DNA from: Grimontia indica
GTDB taxonomy: Bacteria > Pseudomonadota > Gammaproteobacteria > Enterobacterales > Vibrionaceae
Length of the DNA: 64,000 bases
Assembly (NCBI RefSeq): GCF_000333895.2
Contig: NZ_ANFM02000018.1
Coordinates: 62,001-126,000 of the forward strand
Direction of reading: 5' to 3'
Both the position numbers and the translations under genes were made by a program. Under the pieces are notes generated by a model. That model did not search any database, had not been told where the DNA came from, and saw nothing but the letters and a program-made list of their open reading frames with translations. This document shows positions 17,411 to 26,025 of the stretch, in pieces; positions within the stretch are counted from its first letter, which is position 1, and each line of letters opens with the position of its first letter.

Positions 17411-18700
17411 ATGGAAGACGGCACTCTCATTACGCTGATTTCTCTCGGTGTCACACTGCTATTTATCATCGGCGTTCCAATTTTTCTTGTGATTGGTTTT
17501 TGGGTTGTAGGATGTAGCCTCGTTATCGATTTTACCCTTGCCAATATTGGCGTGACCTTATTTGAAGGTTTGAACTTCTTTGGCTTACTGGCCTTGCCAC
17601 TCTTCATCATGACAGGAGACTTAATCAATGCTGCCGGTATCGCCAAACGTATGTCTGATTTTGCCTATTCCATTTTAGGATGGGTGAGAGGGGGCTTGGG
17701 AATGGCCACCATTGGTGCGTGCGGAATGTTCGCCGCTATTTCCGGTTCCAATGCAGGGACGACTGCGACCATCGGTTCCATCATGCAGCCAGAGATGGCG
17801 AAGAATAACTATGATGAACGTTTTGCTGCTGCCACCGCTGCGGCGGGCGGCACAGTGGGCATCATTATTCCGCCAAGTATCATCTTCATTGTTTATGGCT
17901 TCCTGCTCGATCTTTCGATCAGCGATTTGTTCGTTGGTGGAATGTTACCTGGCTTACTCATGGTTATTGCAATGCAGTTGGCGTGCTACATCGTCTGTAA
18001 GAAGAATGGATGGGGTAACCTAATCAAGTTTGAGCCTAAGCGTATCTTTCAAACCGGTTTAAAAGCCTACCTCGGCTTAATTGCCATCGGAATCGTGATA
18101 TACGGCATCTATTCCGGAGCCTTTTCTCCCACTGAAGCAGCCGGTGTCACGGTGGGTTTCTGTTTGATAGCGGGCGTGCTGATCACGCGACAAATCAAAC
18201 TGCGCGAGTTGCCGAACATTTTACTGCGTTCCGGGCAAATTACGGGCATGCTGGCACCACTGATCGCGATATCCGTTGTGATGCAACAGTTGCTTTCCCT
18301 ATTGGGTGCTGGTGAAGTGGTGCGTGGATGGATGTCTGCAATTGGTGACCCGACGTTTGTTTTGATTGCCTGCATGATGTTGGTGTTATTGGCCGGAACG
18401 GTGTTAGAAAGCCTGCCCAATACCATCATTCTTGCGCCTATTCTTGCGCCAATTGCTTACAGCGTGGGGGTGGATCCGATTCATTTCGCGGTAATCTTCT
18501 TGGTTGGTGATGCCATTGGGTTTATCACGCCACCTTATGGATTGAATTTGTATGTTGCCAGCGGGATCACGGGAATACCGTATTTCACCATTGTGAAATA
18601 CGTAATGCCTTACCTGTTTGCACTGATGGTGGCATGGATGATCATCGCTTTCTGGCCGCCGCTTTCGACCTATCTTGTGCAGTTTTCAGCTGTGGGTTAG
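17411..18700 (+). CDS. TRAP transporter large permease subunit (DctM type)
   Basis: A 429-residue sodium-coupled permease of the DctM family with about 11-12 membrane segments. Characteristic stretches are LALPLFIMTGDLI, the AAISGSNAGTTATIGSI loop, GGTVGIIIPPSIIFIVYG and the C-terminal FITPPYGLNLYVASGITG. It is the last gene of the Tat-dependent TRAP operon and ends at a terminator that contains an inserted repeat (18739-18817). Substrate unknown from sequence; isethionate from context. Confidence 0.9.
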   Translation: MEDGTLITLISLGVTLLFIIGVPIFLVIGFWVVGCSLVIDFTLANIGVTLFEGLNFFGLLALPLFIMTGDLINAAGIAKRMSDFAYSILGWVRGGLGMATIGACGMFAAISGSNAGTTATIGSIMQPEMAKNNYDERFAAATAAAGGTVGIIIPPSIIFIVYGFLLDLSISDLFVGGMLPGLLMVIAMQLACYIVCKKNGWGNLIKFEPKRIFQTGLKAYLGLIAIGIVIYGIYSGAFSPTEAAGVTVGFCLIAGVLITRQIKLRELPNILLRSGQITGMLAPLIAISVVMQQLLSLLGAGEVVRGWMSAIGDPTFVLIACMMLVLLAGTVLESLPNTIILAPILAPIAYSVGVDPIHFAVIFLVGDAIGFITPPYGLNLYVASGITGIPYFTIVKYVMPYLFALMVAWMIIAFWPPLSTYLVQFSAVG

Positions 18701-18738
18701 GGAGCCCGACCTTAAAATCTATTGCTGTGCTGACAAAT

Positions 18739-18817
18739 AAAAACGGCGCTGTTATGTACCCAAACGACCTGAAGATGCTCGCATTCAGAGGTCGTTTGGG
18801 TATATAGCGCCGTTTTT
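18739..18817. terminator. Bidirectional terminator with a palindromic repeat inserted in its loop
   Basis: The outer stem AAAAACGGCGCT (18739-18750) pairs with AGCGCCGTTTTT (18806-18817) and serves the TRAP operon and the convergent IclR gene. The loop is filled by a second palindrome with 14-base arms, TACCCAAACGACCT and AGGTCGTTTGGGTA (18757-18770 and 18789-18802), a short member of the repeat family at 38091-38346 and 39830-40099. Confidence 0.8.
18756..18803. repeat. Short palindromic repeat (Vibrio ERIC/MITE-like), 48 bases
   Basis: Ends in TACCCAAACGAC and its complement. Its interior (CCTGAAGATGC...ATTCAGAGGTC) matches the outer parts of the two ~260-base copies near 38 and 40 kb. It is placed inside a terminator loop and flanked by TA. 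Confidence 0.7.
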
Positions 18818-18855
18818 ACTTTTTACTGTTAATGGGGGCATTCATTCTCAATACG

Positions 18856-19617
18856 CTATCTTGAGGGAACCCTGATAAATGAAGCTACCTCCTGGATCTT
18901 AGGGAAAACCTCTTTGATTAAGCGATTTTCATCCCATTCGCTCGTTTTAAATATGGCGACAATACAGGCTATTATTTCTTTGTCGTAATTCAGTATGGGT
19001 ACAGAAATGTTTATTTTTCCGTGACTTATCTCTTGATTGGTTATGCAATATCCATTTTGCTTAAACTTCTTCACTTCATTCTTAATGTCTTCTTCATTTG
19101 TCATTGTCAGCGGCGTGAATGGTCTTTTGACTTCCTTCTCCAAAATAGAGTCGACCTTATTATCATCAAAAGTGGAAAGGAATATTCTGCCTGAACTTGT
19201 ACAGTAAATGGGGACAGTAAAGCCCGGATAATCGTTGGGATAGGCTTCGGTGATGCTTTGTAACGGAATGAGATAAACCACTTTTTCTTGATGGTAGACA
19301 CTGACGCCAACGCGCGCATCCAGGTTCTGACGCAGATTGATAATGTGTGGGTTGATGGCGCTCACCAGATTGTTCTGACTAAGGTAACTACTTGCTGGAA
19401 GGAGCATTTTTAAGGAGAGCTCATATCGCTTTGAGGTTGGATTTTTCGTCAGGTATCCCAGCTCCTCAAGGGTATAGACATATCGTTGGACTGCGCTTTT
19501 CCCCATCCCCGTGACCTGAACAAGTTCGGTCAAACTCATGCTTTGCGTGGTCACATCAAAAGCTTCAATAATTTCAAAGGCTTTCTTAACTGAGCCAACA
19601 AATAAGCGATTCTCCAT
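18856..19617 (-). CDS. IclR-family transcriptional regulator
   Basis: A 253-residue regulator. The winged helix-turn-helix is in LTELVQVTGMGKSAVQRYVY, then comes the effector domain (VVYLIPLQS, YCTSSGRIFLS, GYCITNQEISHGKINISVPI). It belongs to a different branch from the IclR proteins at 12690 and 25098: it lacks their GE(S/T)CNLT signature. It is divergent from tctC with a 139-base gap and is the obvious candidate regulator of the 19.7-25 kb transport and hydrolase operon. Confidence 0.85.
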   Translation of the reverse strand: MENRLFVGSVKKAFEIIEAFDVTTQSMSLTELVQVTGMGKSAVQRYVYTLEELGYLTKNPTSKRYELSLKMLLPASSYLSQNNLVSAINPHIINLRQNLDARVGVSVYHQEKVVYLIPLQSITEAYPNDYPGFTVPIYCTSSGRIFLSTFDDNKVDSILEKEVKRPFTPLTMTNEEDIKNEVKKFKQNGYCITNQEISHGKINISVPILNYDKEIIACIVAIFKTSEWDENRLIKEVFPKIQEVASFIRVPSR

Positions 19618-19756
19618 CCTCTAAATCCTCAGAAATAAGACATTAGAACGCAAGATCTGGTTTGCGATCGTAACCTGATCGTTATAGGGTTGTTAACGAA
19701 GTAACACAATACACAACAAAGTATTGCAATGCAATATTTATATGGAGGTAAATATC

Positions 19757-20710
19757 ATGAAGTATCTATTCGCTACGCTTTTTGCTGTGCTTTCTATTGT
19801 CGCTAGCTTTACTCAAGCTGCTGAATGGCCGAAGAAAACAATCAAATTAACCGTTGGTTATGGAGCCGGTGGAACAACGGATACGGTGTCGCGCGTATTA
19901 TCCACCGAACTTGAGAAAAGTCTTGGTAAGAAAGTTACCGTCATCAATAAGCCGGGAGGTGGCGGGTCTGTCGCGGCTGCGTTGTCGAAAGCGCAACGCC
20001 CTGACGGATATTCTATTTTTACACTGACGACAGGCGCGGCAGTACTCTCTCCCCATATGCAAAACCTGCCTTATGATCCGTTAAACGACTTTTCTTTCAT
20101 CTCTCAAATTGCCCAATGGAACCTTGGAATAGTGGCCCCCAAGGATGCGCCGTACTCATCTATTCAAGAGCTTGTTGAATATGTGAAGCAACATCCGGGC
20201 GAAGTGAGTTACGCCATTGCTGGTGCCGGTACTCCACAACACCTTGCTATGGAGCGTCTCGCGCAACAAGAGTCGTTGAAATGGAAGGCGATCCCATTTA
20301 AAGGCGGTGCTGCAAGTGTTACGGCACTCTTGGGTGGGCATGTTGATTTGATGGCTGGAGCGACGGAGTGGCTGCCTCAAGTCCGTTCCGGTGAATTTAA
20401 ACTCCTTTCAATCATCACAGACAAACGAATGGCTGAGTTCCCAAATGTGCCAACCTTGATTGATGCAGGTTACGACATCTCCGCGCCTTCTATTTTGGGT
20501 ATTGCGGGTCCAAAAGGGATTCCCGATGAAGTGGTAGAGAAGCTTGCCAGCGCAATACAAGTTGCGACAGAAAGTGGGGACTTCAAGGAGATTATCGAAA
20601 AACTGGCTATGCAGGTGAACTATCTCGACGCGAAGAAATTCGAGAAGAACGTGACAGAGACGTTCCACAAGCAAGGCGAAATCATTCAGCTCTCTGGGCT
20701 AGGGAAATAG
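19757..20710 (+). CDS. tctC: Tripartite tricarboxylate transporter receptor (TctC/Bug family)
   Basis: Periplasmic receptor, 317 residues. A Sec signal peptide of about 22 residues ends SFTQAAE. The mature part has the family's WPKKTIKLTVGYGAGGTTD and the GKKVTVINKPGGGGSVAA ligand loop. The start at 19757 has a TGGAGG ribosome site; an earlier in-frame ATG does not. It is first in the operon tctC-tctB-tctA-GGT-DUF599. Bug receptors bind diverse carboxylates and amides, so the cargo is not predictable. In this neighbourhood a sulfonate or gamma-glutamyl compound is conceivable. Confidence 0.88.
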   Translation: MKYLFATLFAVLSIVASFTQAAEWPKKTIKLTVGYGAGGTTDTVSRVLSTELEKSLGKKVTVINKPGGGGSVAAALSKAQRPDGYSIFTLTTGAAVLSPHMQNLPYDPLNDFSFISQIAQWNLGIVAPKDAPYSSIQELVEYVKQHPGEVSYAIAGAGTPQHLAMERLAQQESLKWKAIPFKGGAASVTALLGGHVDLMAGATEWLPQVRSGEFKLLSIITDKRMAEFPNVPTLIDAGYDISAPSILGIAGPKGIPDEVVEKLASAIQVATESGDFKEIIEKLAMQVNYLDAKKFEKNVTETFHKQGEIIQLSGLGK

Positions 20711-20755
20711 CCCAGTATTGAGAGCAGGAAGAGTAGAGCAGGAATTCAGGAAAGA

Positions 20756-21211
20756 ATGATGAATCAAAAATCAAAGGACAGATTGTCAGCAGTGGTGCTT
20801 GCCATTATTGCTGTGTTTATAGGTGCCACATTAATACCAGGACAGGTTGAAGATACTCAATCTATCGCGTTGTCACCGAGATTCTTCCCATACTTTGGTT
20901 GTACGTTGGTTGGTATTGGCGCAGTTTTTCTGTTTATAAGCAGCTTTGATAAAGCCGCTGGTGAGCACGAAACTGCCGCTTCAAAGCAGAGTGTTGGGAC
21001 ATGGTTTCGACCTCTTCTTACTGTCCTTGTGATAGTTCTGTTTATCAGTGTGTTTGAAACATACGGCTTCATCCTTTCTGTATCAGCAATGATGTTTCTG
21101 CTCTTTCTCATCAATGGAGTACGACGACCAGCGACGCTAATCATCATACCGGCTCTGGTCACTCTCGCGCTCTATGCACTGTTTGTCATTGGACTGGGAA
21201 TGTCCGTTTAA
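20756..21211 (+). CDS. tctB: Tripartite tricarboxylate transporter, TctB small subunit
   Basis: A 151-residue membrane protein with four predicted helices, an N-terminal loop (TQSIALSPRFFPYFGC) as usual in TctB, and helices near residues 10-28, 40-60, 80-105 and 115-150. It lies 45 bases after tctC and 15 before tctA. Two adjacent ATGs (20756, 20759) could start it. Confidence 0.82.
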   Translation: MMNQKSKDRLSAVVLAIIAVFIGATLIPGQVEDTQSIALSPRFFPYFGCTLVGIGAVFLFISSFDKAAGEHETAASKQSVGTWFRPLLTVLVIVLFISVFETYGFILSVSAMMFLLFLINGVRRPATLIIIPALVTLALYALFVIGLGMSV

Positions 21212-21226
21212 ACCAAGGAGGGTGGT

Positions 21227-22711
21227 ATGGAAGGCGAGATCCTTCAATCTGTTGTTTCAGTTTTTTCTGTACTTAATCTTGTCGCTATTTTTGTTGGTGT
21301 TGCATTTGGCATCTTTATGGGTGCAATCCCGGGGTTAACTGGCACCATGGGTATTGCATTGATTATTCCATTGACCTATGGATTTAGCCCTCTAACTGCG
21401 TTTTGTGTTTTGCTAGGGGCTTATAAGGGGTGTCTTTTCGGGGGGAGTATCCCTGCCATTCTTTTAAATACGCCAGGCTCTCCAGCAGCAGCGGCGACTG
21501 TTCTGGATGGCTATCCTTTGGCTCAAAAAGGACGAGGAAGCGAGGCGATGGGAATGGCGTTATGGGCGTCCGTTATTGCCGATGTTATTGCCACTGTCAT
21601 ATTGGTTTTGGGCGCTGTTTCCCTTGCCAAGCTGGCAACTAATTTTGGACCGCCGGAGTTCGCAACCCTAGTACTTTTTGCGCTTCTTGTTGTTGCTGGT
21701 GTATCGGGTAATTCACTTTCCAAAGGTCTAATTACCGCTTCACTCGGGTTTCTTTTTGGAACCGTCGGACTAGACCCGATGGTGGCCACCCCAAGATTCA
21801 CTTTTGATAACGTCAATTTGATGAATGGTATTTCGCTGATGGCGATGTTGATCGGTTTATTCGCCGTTTCTGAGCTCCTGATCCAGGCAGAAAAGTTGGT
21901 TGAGAAACAGACAGCGAAACAAGCCAACAGCAAAGCCAGTTCATCTATTTCATGGTTTCAAATCAGGGGGAGCTTAAAGACCATCTGCAGAGGCTCATTC
22001 ATTGGTGTTGTGCTGGGGGCGATACCCGGATTGGGAGCAACGCCCGCGGCGTTTCTGTCCTATTCCGAGGCAAAAAGGAAATCGGCGACACCCGAGAAAT
22101 TTGGCCAAGGAGAGTTAGAGGGAGTCGCTGCCGCAGAGTCAGCGAACAATGCTACCTGCGGTGGTGCTTTGATTCCTCTGCTCGCATTAGGTGTGCCAGG
22201 AGATGTGACAACCGCTGTTCTGATGGGAGCCTTCCTGATACATGGCTTGGCGCCTGGTCCTGCGCTTTTTAGTGATGATATTTCGTTGATTTATTCACTG
22301 TTCGTCGTGCTTTTTATCGCATCACTGTTTCTACCTCTTGTTGGTAAGGTCGCGATAAAGCTGTTTTTTCAGATTACGAGAATACCCCAAAGTGTCTTGT
22401 TGCCCATCATTGCTGTGTTTTGTGTTGTTGGCGTTTATGGGTTCAACAACAGCACGGTCGATCTTTGGATTATGTTGGGGTTCGGCTTGCTGGGTTACGT
22501 CATGCGAAAGCTCGATTTTCCGCTTGCCCCAATGATGATTGGCTTTGTTCTTGAGCCAGTGGGTGAACAAGCAGTGCGTCAGGCGCTCACCCTGTCTGAA
22601 GGGAATTGGCTCATCTTCGTCTCTACACCACTTTCTGTGTTGTTTTTAGCTTTATCAGTCATATCTGCGGTGGTGATTTTCCGTCGTAATACGAATAAAA
22701 ATGGAGTTTAA
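21227..22711 (+). CDS. tctA: Tripartite tricarboxylate transporter, TctA large subunit
   Basis: A 494-residue permease of about 11-12 membrane segments. Both TctA repeats carry their glycine-rich signatures: GAIPGLTGTMGIALIIPLTYG near residue 30, split by its variable core, and IPGLGATPAAFLSY near 270. The GGSIPAILLNTPGSPAAAAT stretch is diagnostic. A GGAGGGTGGT ribosome site precedes the ATG. The following gene starts 2 bases after its stop, so translation is coupled. Confidence 0.92.
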   Translation: MEGEILQSVVSVFSVLNLVAIFVGVAFGIFMGAIPGLTGTMGIALIIPLTYGFSPLTAFCVLLGAYKGCLFGGSIPAILLNTPGSPAAAATVLDGYPLAQKGRGSEAMGMALWASVIADVIATVILVLGAVSLAKLATNFGPPEFATLVLFALLVVAGVSGNSLSKGLITASLGFLFGTVGLDPMVATPRFTFDNVNLMNGISLMAMLIGLFAVSELLIQAEKLVEKQTAKQANSKASSSISWFQIRGSLKTICRGSFIGVVLGAIPGLGATPAAFLSYSEAKRKSATPEKFGQGELEGVAAAESANNATCGGALIPLLALGVPGDVTTAVLMGAFLIHGLAPGPALFSDDISLIYSLFVVLFIASLFLPLVGKVAIKLFFQITRIPQSVLLPIIAVFCVVGVYGFNNSTVDLWIMLGFGLLGYVMRKLDFPLAPMMIGFVLEPVGEQAVRQALTLSEGNWLIFVSTPLSVLFLALSVISAVVIFRRNTNKNGV

Positions 22712-22713
22712 CA

Positions 22714-24294
22714 GTGAGTTTGTCTCAATCATCCTCGTGGAATATCAAGAAGAAAGTTGTTCGTACGCACCGAGGTGTGGTGACGTCACAAAGCCGTATT
22801 GCGTCAGAAATTGGTGCTGAGGTTCTAAGAAAAGGCGGAAACGCAGTGGATGCGGCAATAGCAACATCGTTCGCCTTAGGCGTCGCGGAGCCCTGGATGA
22901 GCGGTATCGGTGGTGGCGGCTTTATGGTGATTCGTTTAGCTAAAACTGACGAAGTTAAGGTGATCAACTTCGGTATGAAGTCCCCTAAGAATCTTAACGT
23001 CGAAGATTATCCGCTGGTTGAAGGTTCAGCGACAGATTTGTTTCCTTGGACTCGCGTCCATGAAGACAGGAATGTGACGGGGGCGCTCGCGGTTGCCATT
23101 CCTGGCCAAGTGGCTGGAATGGGGTTGGCTGCTGAGCATTTTTCATCTCTTCCCTGGAAAGCACTCATTGAGCCTTCCATAGACCTTGCTAAGAAAGGGC
23201 TGGTCGTTGACTGGTATGCACAGTTAGTTATTTCTTCCGTCGCCAAAGATCTGGTGCCGTTTAAAGCGTCTGCGGAGACGTTTTTGGATTCTGGTCTTTT
23301 CCCTAAATCTTCAGCGTGGACGTCTCATTCATCAAACGTCTGCGATCAGTCACGTCTGGCTAAAACGCTGGAAACCATAGCGGAAGAAGGCCATCAAAGT
23401 TTTTACCGCGGGGAGTTAGCAAGAACTATTGTCAATGAACTCGCTGCAGCAGGGGGCCGGCATAGTTTGGAAGACTTTGAAAGTTACACAGCCACTCTGC
23501 AGACTGCGGATAAATACAGTTATCGCGGCCATACCATATTTGGTACGCCATCAATGACTGCCGGTCCAACCTTAAAACGCACTTTTTCACTGATGGAGAA
23601 TTGGCAGCCAGAGGGCAATTCTCCTGACTCAAAAGCCTACCAGGTCTACGACACTGCAATTAGGTTAGCCAACGAAGAGCGCTACCGCTTTATGGGAGAT
23701 GAACGTAAGGAAGTAGCACCTAGTTGCACGACACATTTTAACGTTGTTGATTCTGAGGGAAATTGCGTATCGGTGACGCAGACACTGCTTTCCATTTTTG
23801 GCTCCAAGTTGATGTTGGGAGACAGTGGCATTCTTATGAACAATGGGATCATGTGGTTTGATCCGGAACCTAATAAGCCAAACTCGCTCGCTGCGGACAA
23901 AAAATGCCTGGCGAATATGTGTCCCACCATTCTCAAACGCAACGATGGTCACTGTTTCGCGTTAGGCGCATCGGGTGGACGTAAGATCATGCCTGCTGTA
24001 GCGCAACTTTCCTCGTTTATCTTGGATTACAAGATGGATATAGAGAAAGCGATGTGTATGCCAAGGATAGATACCAGTCTCAATGAGCTCACGATTGTGG
24101 ATGACACAATGGATGAAAACCTCATTGAAGATTTAAGGGGAACAATACAACAGGTCAAATTAGCCCCGAGGACGATATATCCGTTTAACTTCGCTTGCCC
24201 AAGCATCATTTCGAGTCAGGTTGTAGGTGGCCAACTTGAGAATGCTGGCATCACAGAGGTGATGTCAGCCTGGTCAGATGCGATCAAAGAATGA
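22714..24294 (+). CDS. Gamma-glutamyltransferase-family hydrolase, cytoplasmic
   Basis: A 526-residue Ntn-hydrolase proenzyme of the gamma-glutamyltranspeptidase family. The self-cleavage site and nucleophile Thr lie in CTTHFNVVDSEGN (T339), followed by VSVTQTLLSIFGS and GASGGRKIMPAVAQL. Unlike periplasmic GGT it has no signal peptide, so it works in the cytoplasm on an imported compound. It starts with GTG 2 bases after tctA. The family also contains oxamate amidohydrolase (HpxW, similar length) and acylases, so gamma-glutamyl specificity is not certain. Beside the taurine and isethionate genes, a gamma-glutamyl or acyl derivative of taurine is an attractive substrate; this is inference. Confidence 0.85.
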   Translation: MSLSQSSSWNIKKKVVRTHRGVVTSQSRIASEIGAEVLRKGGNAVDAAIATSFALGVAEPWMSGIGGGGFMVIRLAKTDEVKVINFGMKSPKNLNVEDYPLVEGSATDLFPWTRVHEDRNVTGALAVAIPGQVAGMGLAAEHFSSLPWKALIEPSIDLAKKGLVVDWYAQLVISSVAKDLVPFKASAETFLDSGLFPKSSAWTSHSSNVCDQSRLAKTLETIAEEGHQSFYRGELARTIVNELAAAGGRHSLEDFESYTATLQTADKYSYRGHTIFGTPSMTAGPTLKRTFSLMENWQPEGNSPDSKAYQVYDTAIRLANEERYRFMGDERKEVAPSCTTHFNVVDSEGNCVSVTQTLLSIFGSKLMLGDSGILMNNGIMWFDPEPNKPNSLAADKKCLANMCPTILKRNDGHCFALGASGGRKIMPAVAQLSSFILDYKMDIEKAMCMPRIDTSLNELTIVDDTMDENLIEDLRGTIQQVKLAPRTIYPFNFACPSIISSQVVGGQLENAGITEVMSAWSDAIKE

Positions 24295-24316
24295 AAGGCG
24301 TGATGGGTGGCAGAGG

Positions 24317-25048
24317 ATGAGTGAATTCTTACTAAAGCTAAACGACGGAGATTTGGTTGCATTTGTTGTTCTCTTTTTGTCTCTATTTCTTTATGAGCCT
24401 ATAAGTAAGGCGATATTTGGGAAGAATATTTCCAGCCAAATGATGTTGTGGAGAAAAGCGTGGGCAACCCAGATGCTCTGGCGCCATGAGAGAATTACGG
24501 ATGTCAGTTTGGTGCGAGGATTGATTCACAATGTGTCTTTCTTCGCTACAACGACCGTTTTTGTTATTAGCGGCTTAGTTGCGCTGTTAGGTGCAAGCCA
24601 CTCAATCACCGAAAAGTTAAACTCTTTTTCTTACTTGAATGGCACGACAGAGGAGGCAGTGGTTTTAAAAATAACGAGTTTGTTAATTATCATGGTGATT
24701 GCGTTTTTTGAATTTGCGTGGTCTATGGGTTTACACGCGAACTCTTTGCTTATGCTGGGGTCAGCGCCAGAGCCTAGTGAAAAGGATTCAAAAGCGACGA
24801 GCCTCGTTGTCAACAAACTCTCCGAAATGAGCGTGCTGGCCTCTTACCACTTTCAATATGGTGTGCGAGCTTATTACTTTGGAATATCCTCACTGGCTTG
24901 GATTATCCATCCTTATGTTTTCTATGCTGTTTTCCTGATTGTTATTCTTATTATTTTGAGAAGAGAGTTCTTTTCAAGAGCTTTCGATATCACGTCAATG
25001 GAAGACATCGAATGGCCAACCTCAGACTCCTCAACGGGGAGTCGTTAG
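24317..25048 (+). CDS. DUF599 family membrane protein
   Basis: A 243-residue inner-membrane protein of the DUF599 family: the WRKAWATQMLWRHERITDVS stretch and the following NVSFFATTTVFVISGLVALL are typical. Four hydrophobic helices are predicted (around residues 10-30, 72-95, 118-140 and 205-228). The start at 24317, with a GGCAGAGG ribosome site, is chosen over a longer frame that overlaps the GGT-like gene. It is the last gene of the tctCBA operon. DUF599 proteins have no established function. Co-transcription with an importer and a hydrolase suggests a supporting transport role. Confidence 0.75.
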   Translation: MSEFLLKLNDGDLVAFVVLFLSLFLYEPISKAIFGKNISSQMMLWRKAWATQMLWRHERITDVSLVRGLIHNVSFFATTTVFVISGLVALLGASHSITEKLNSFSYLNGTTEEAVVLKITSLLIIMVIAFFEFAWSMGLHANSLLMLGSAPEPSEKDSKATSLVVNKLSEMSVLASYHFQYGVRAYYFGISSLAWIIHPYVFYAVFLIVILIILRREFFSRAFDITSMEDIEWPTSDSSTGSR

Positions 25049-25097
25049 GATCGGCAAGTAGTTGGAATATTCGTATTTTTGGTGTGTACCAGTAGCA

Positions 25098-25901
25098 TCA
25101 AGAATCTTCACCCCAGCTTTCTTCTTCTATCTTCGCAAACGCGAGAGATGCCCTTTGCAGTGCAGGGAGGAAATGTAAGGCTTGGTCGGCTTTGAGTCGC
25201 ATGATAGGTGCCTGAATGGCGACAGCGAGATTGGATTTTCCGCGCTTGGATGGCACAAGAACCGCGACACACAACAATCCGGGTAGGAACTCTTCGTTGT
25301 CGATGGCGTAACCGCAGGCACGGACGTTTTCCAGTTCTTCCTCCAACGAAGCCAGGTCAGTGATCGTTTTCTCAGTGAAGGCGGTCATCTCAGAGTTACC
25401 AAGCAGCCTGCGGCGCTGGGAAGGGGTCATATTTGCCAGAAACAGTTTACCTGTTGCTGAGCAGTGAACGGGGACTCGGGAACCAGGGTGTAAATGGAAA
25501 CGCAATGGAGCTTCAGTTTCAACGCGGTCTACGTAAATGACCTCACCGCCGGACAGGGATGTCAGGTTACAGCTTTCACCCACTTCATCTCTTAATTGGC
25601 TCAACAGGTTGTGTCGTGCGCTGTGCGTGGTGGAGTTGAGCAAGACATTCTCTGCCATATGACGCAGTCTTGCGCCTTTGCCATAGTGTCTGTCGTCACC
25701 GTCGCGCTGGATGATACCCGCACTTTCCAGCTGTTGAAGCATTCTATGCAGTGAAGGCTTGGGGATGTTGGTTTCTTCGGTGAGATCTTGTAGCGAGAAA
25801 AATTCGTCTTTTTTAGCGATAAGTTCCAGCAATGAAAATAGACGTAATGTTGGCGTGTCGCCGTCCACAACAGCCAGATCAGATTTGTTCTTCGTTTTCA
25901 T
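25098..25901 (-). CDS. IclR-family transcriptional regulator
   Basis: A 267-residue regulator with winged helix-turn-helix (LTEETNIPKPSLHRMLQQLE) and IclR effector domain (GESCNLTSLSGGEVIYVDRV, VHCSATGKLFLA). It is paralogous to the protein at 12690-13457: both share GE(S/T)CNLT, the R(I/F)HL and (V/L)HC segments, SGKLFLA or TGKLFLA, and ITDL. A GGGAG ribosome site lies before the ATG. It sits between the hydrolase operon and cobT-like/cobS-like, on the same strand as the latter. It is a candidate regulator of xsc and the taurine genes. Confidence 0.87.
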   Translation of the reverse strand: MKTKNKSDLAVVDGDTPTLRLFSLLELIAKKDEFFSLQDLTEETNIPKPSLHRMLQQLESAGIIQRDGDDRHYGKGARLRHMAENVLLNSTTHSARHNLLSQLRDEVGESCNLTSLSGGEVIYVDRVETEAPLRFHLHPGSRVPVHCSATGKLFLANMTPSQRRRLLGNSEMTAFTEKTITDLASLEEELENVRACGYAIDNEEFLPGLLCVAVLVPSKRGKSNLAVAIQAPIMRLKADQALHFLPALQRASLAFAKIEEESWGEDS

Positions 25902-26025
25902 GGTTCTCCCTTATTCCATACCCGCCATATATATCAAAATTCTGGAAAATGACAACAAACCATCTTGAAAAATGAAATCCTCTGCCATTTATCCCGCTTC
26001 GGCGTTGACGACTAAATCACGGTTT

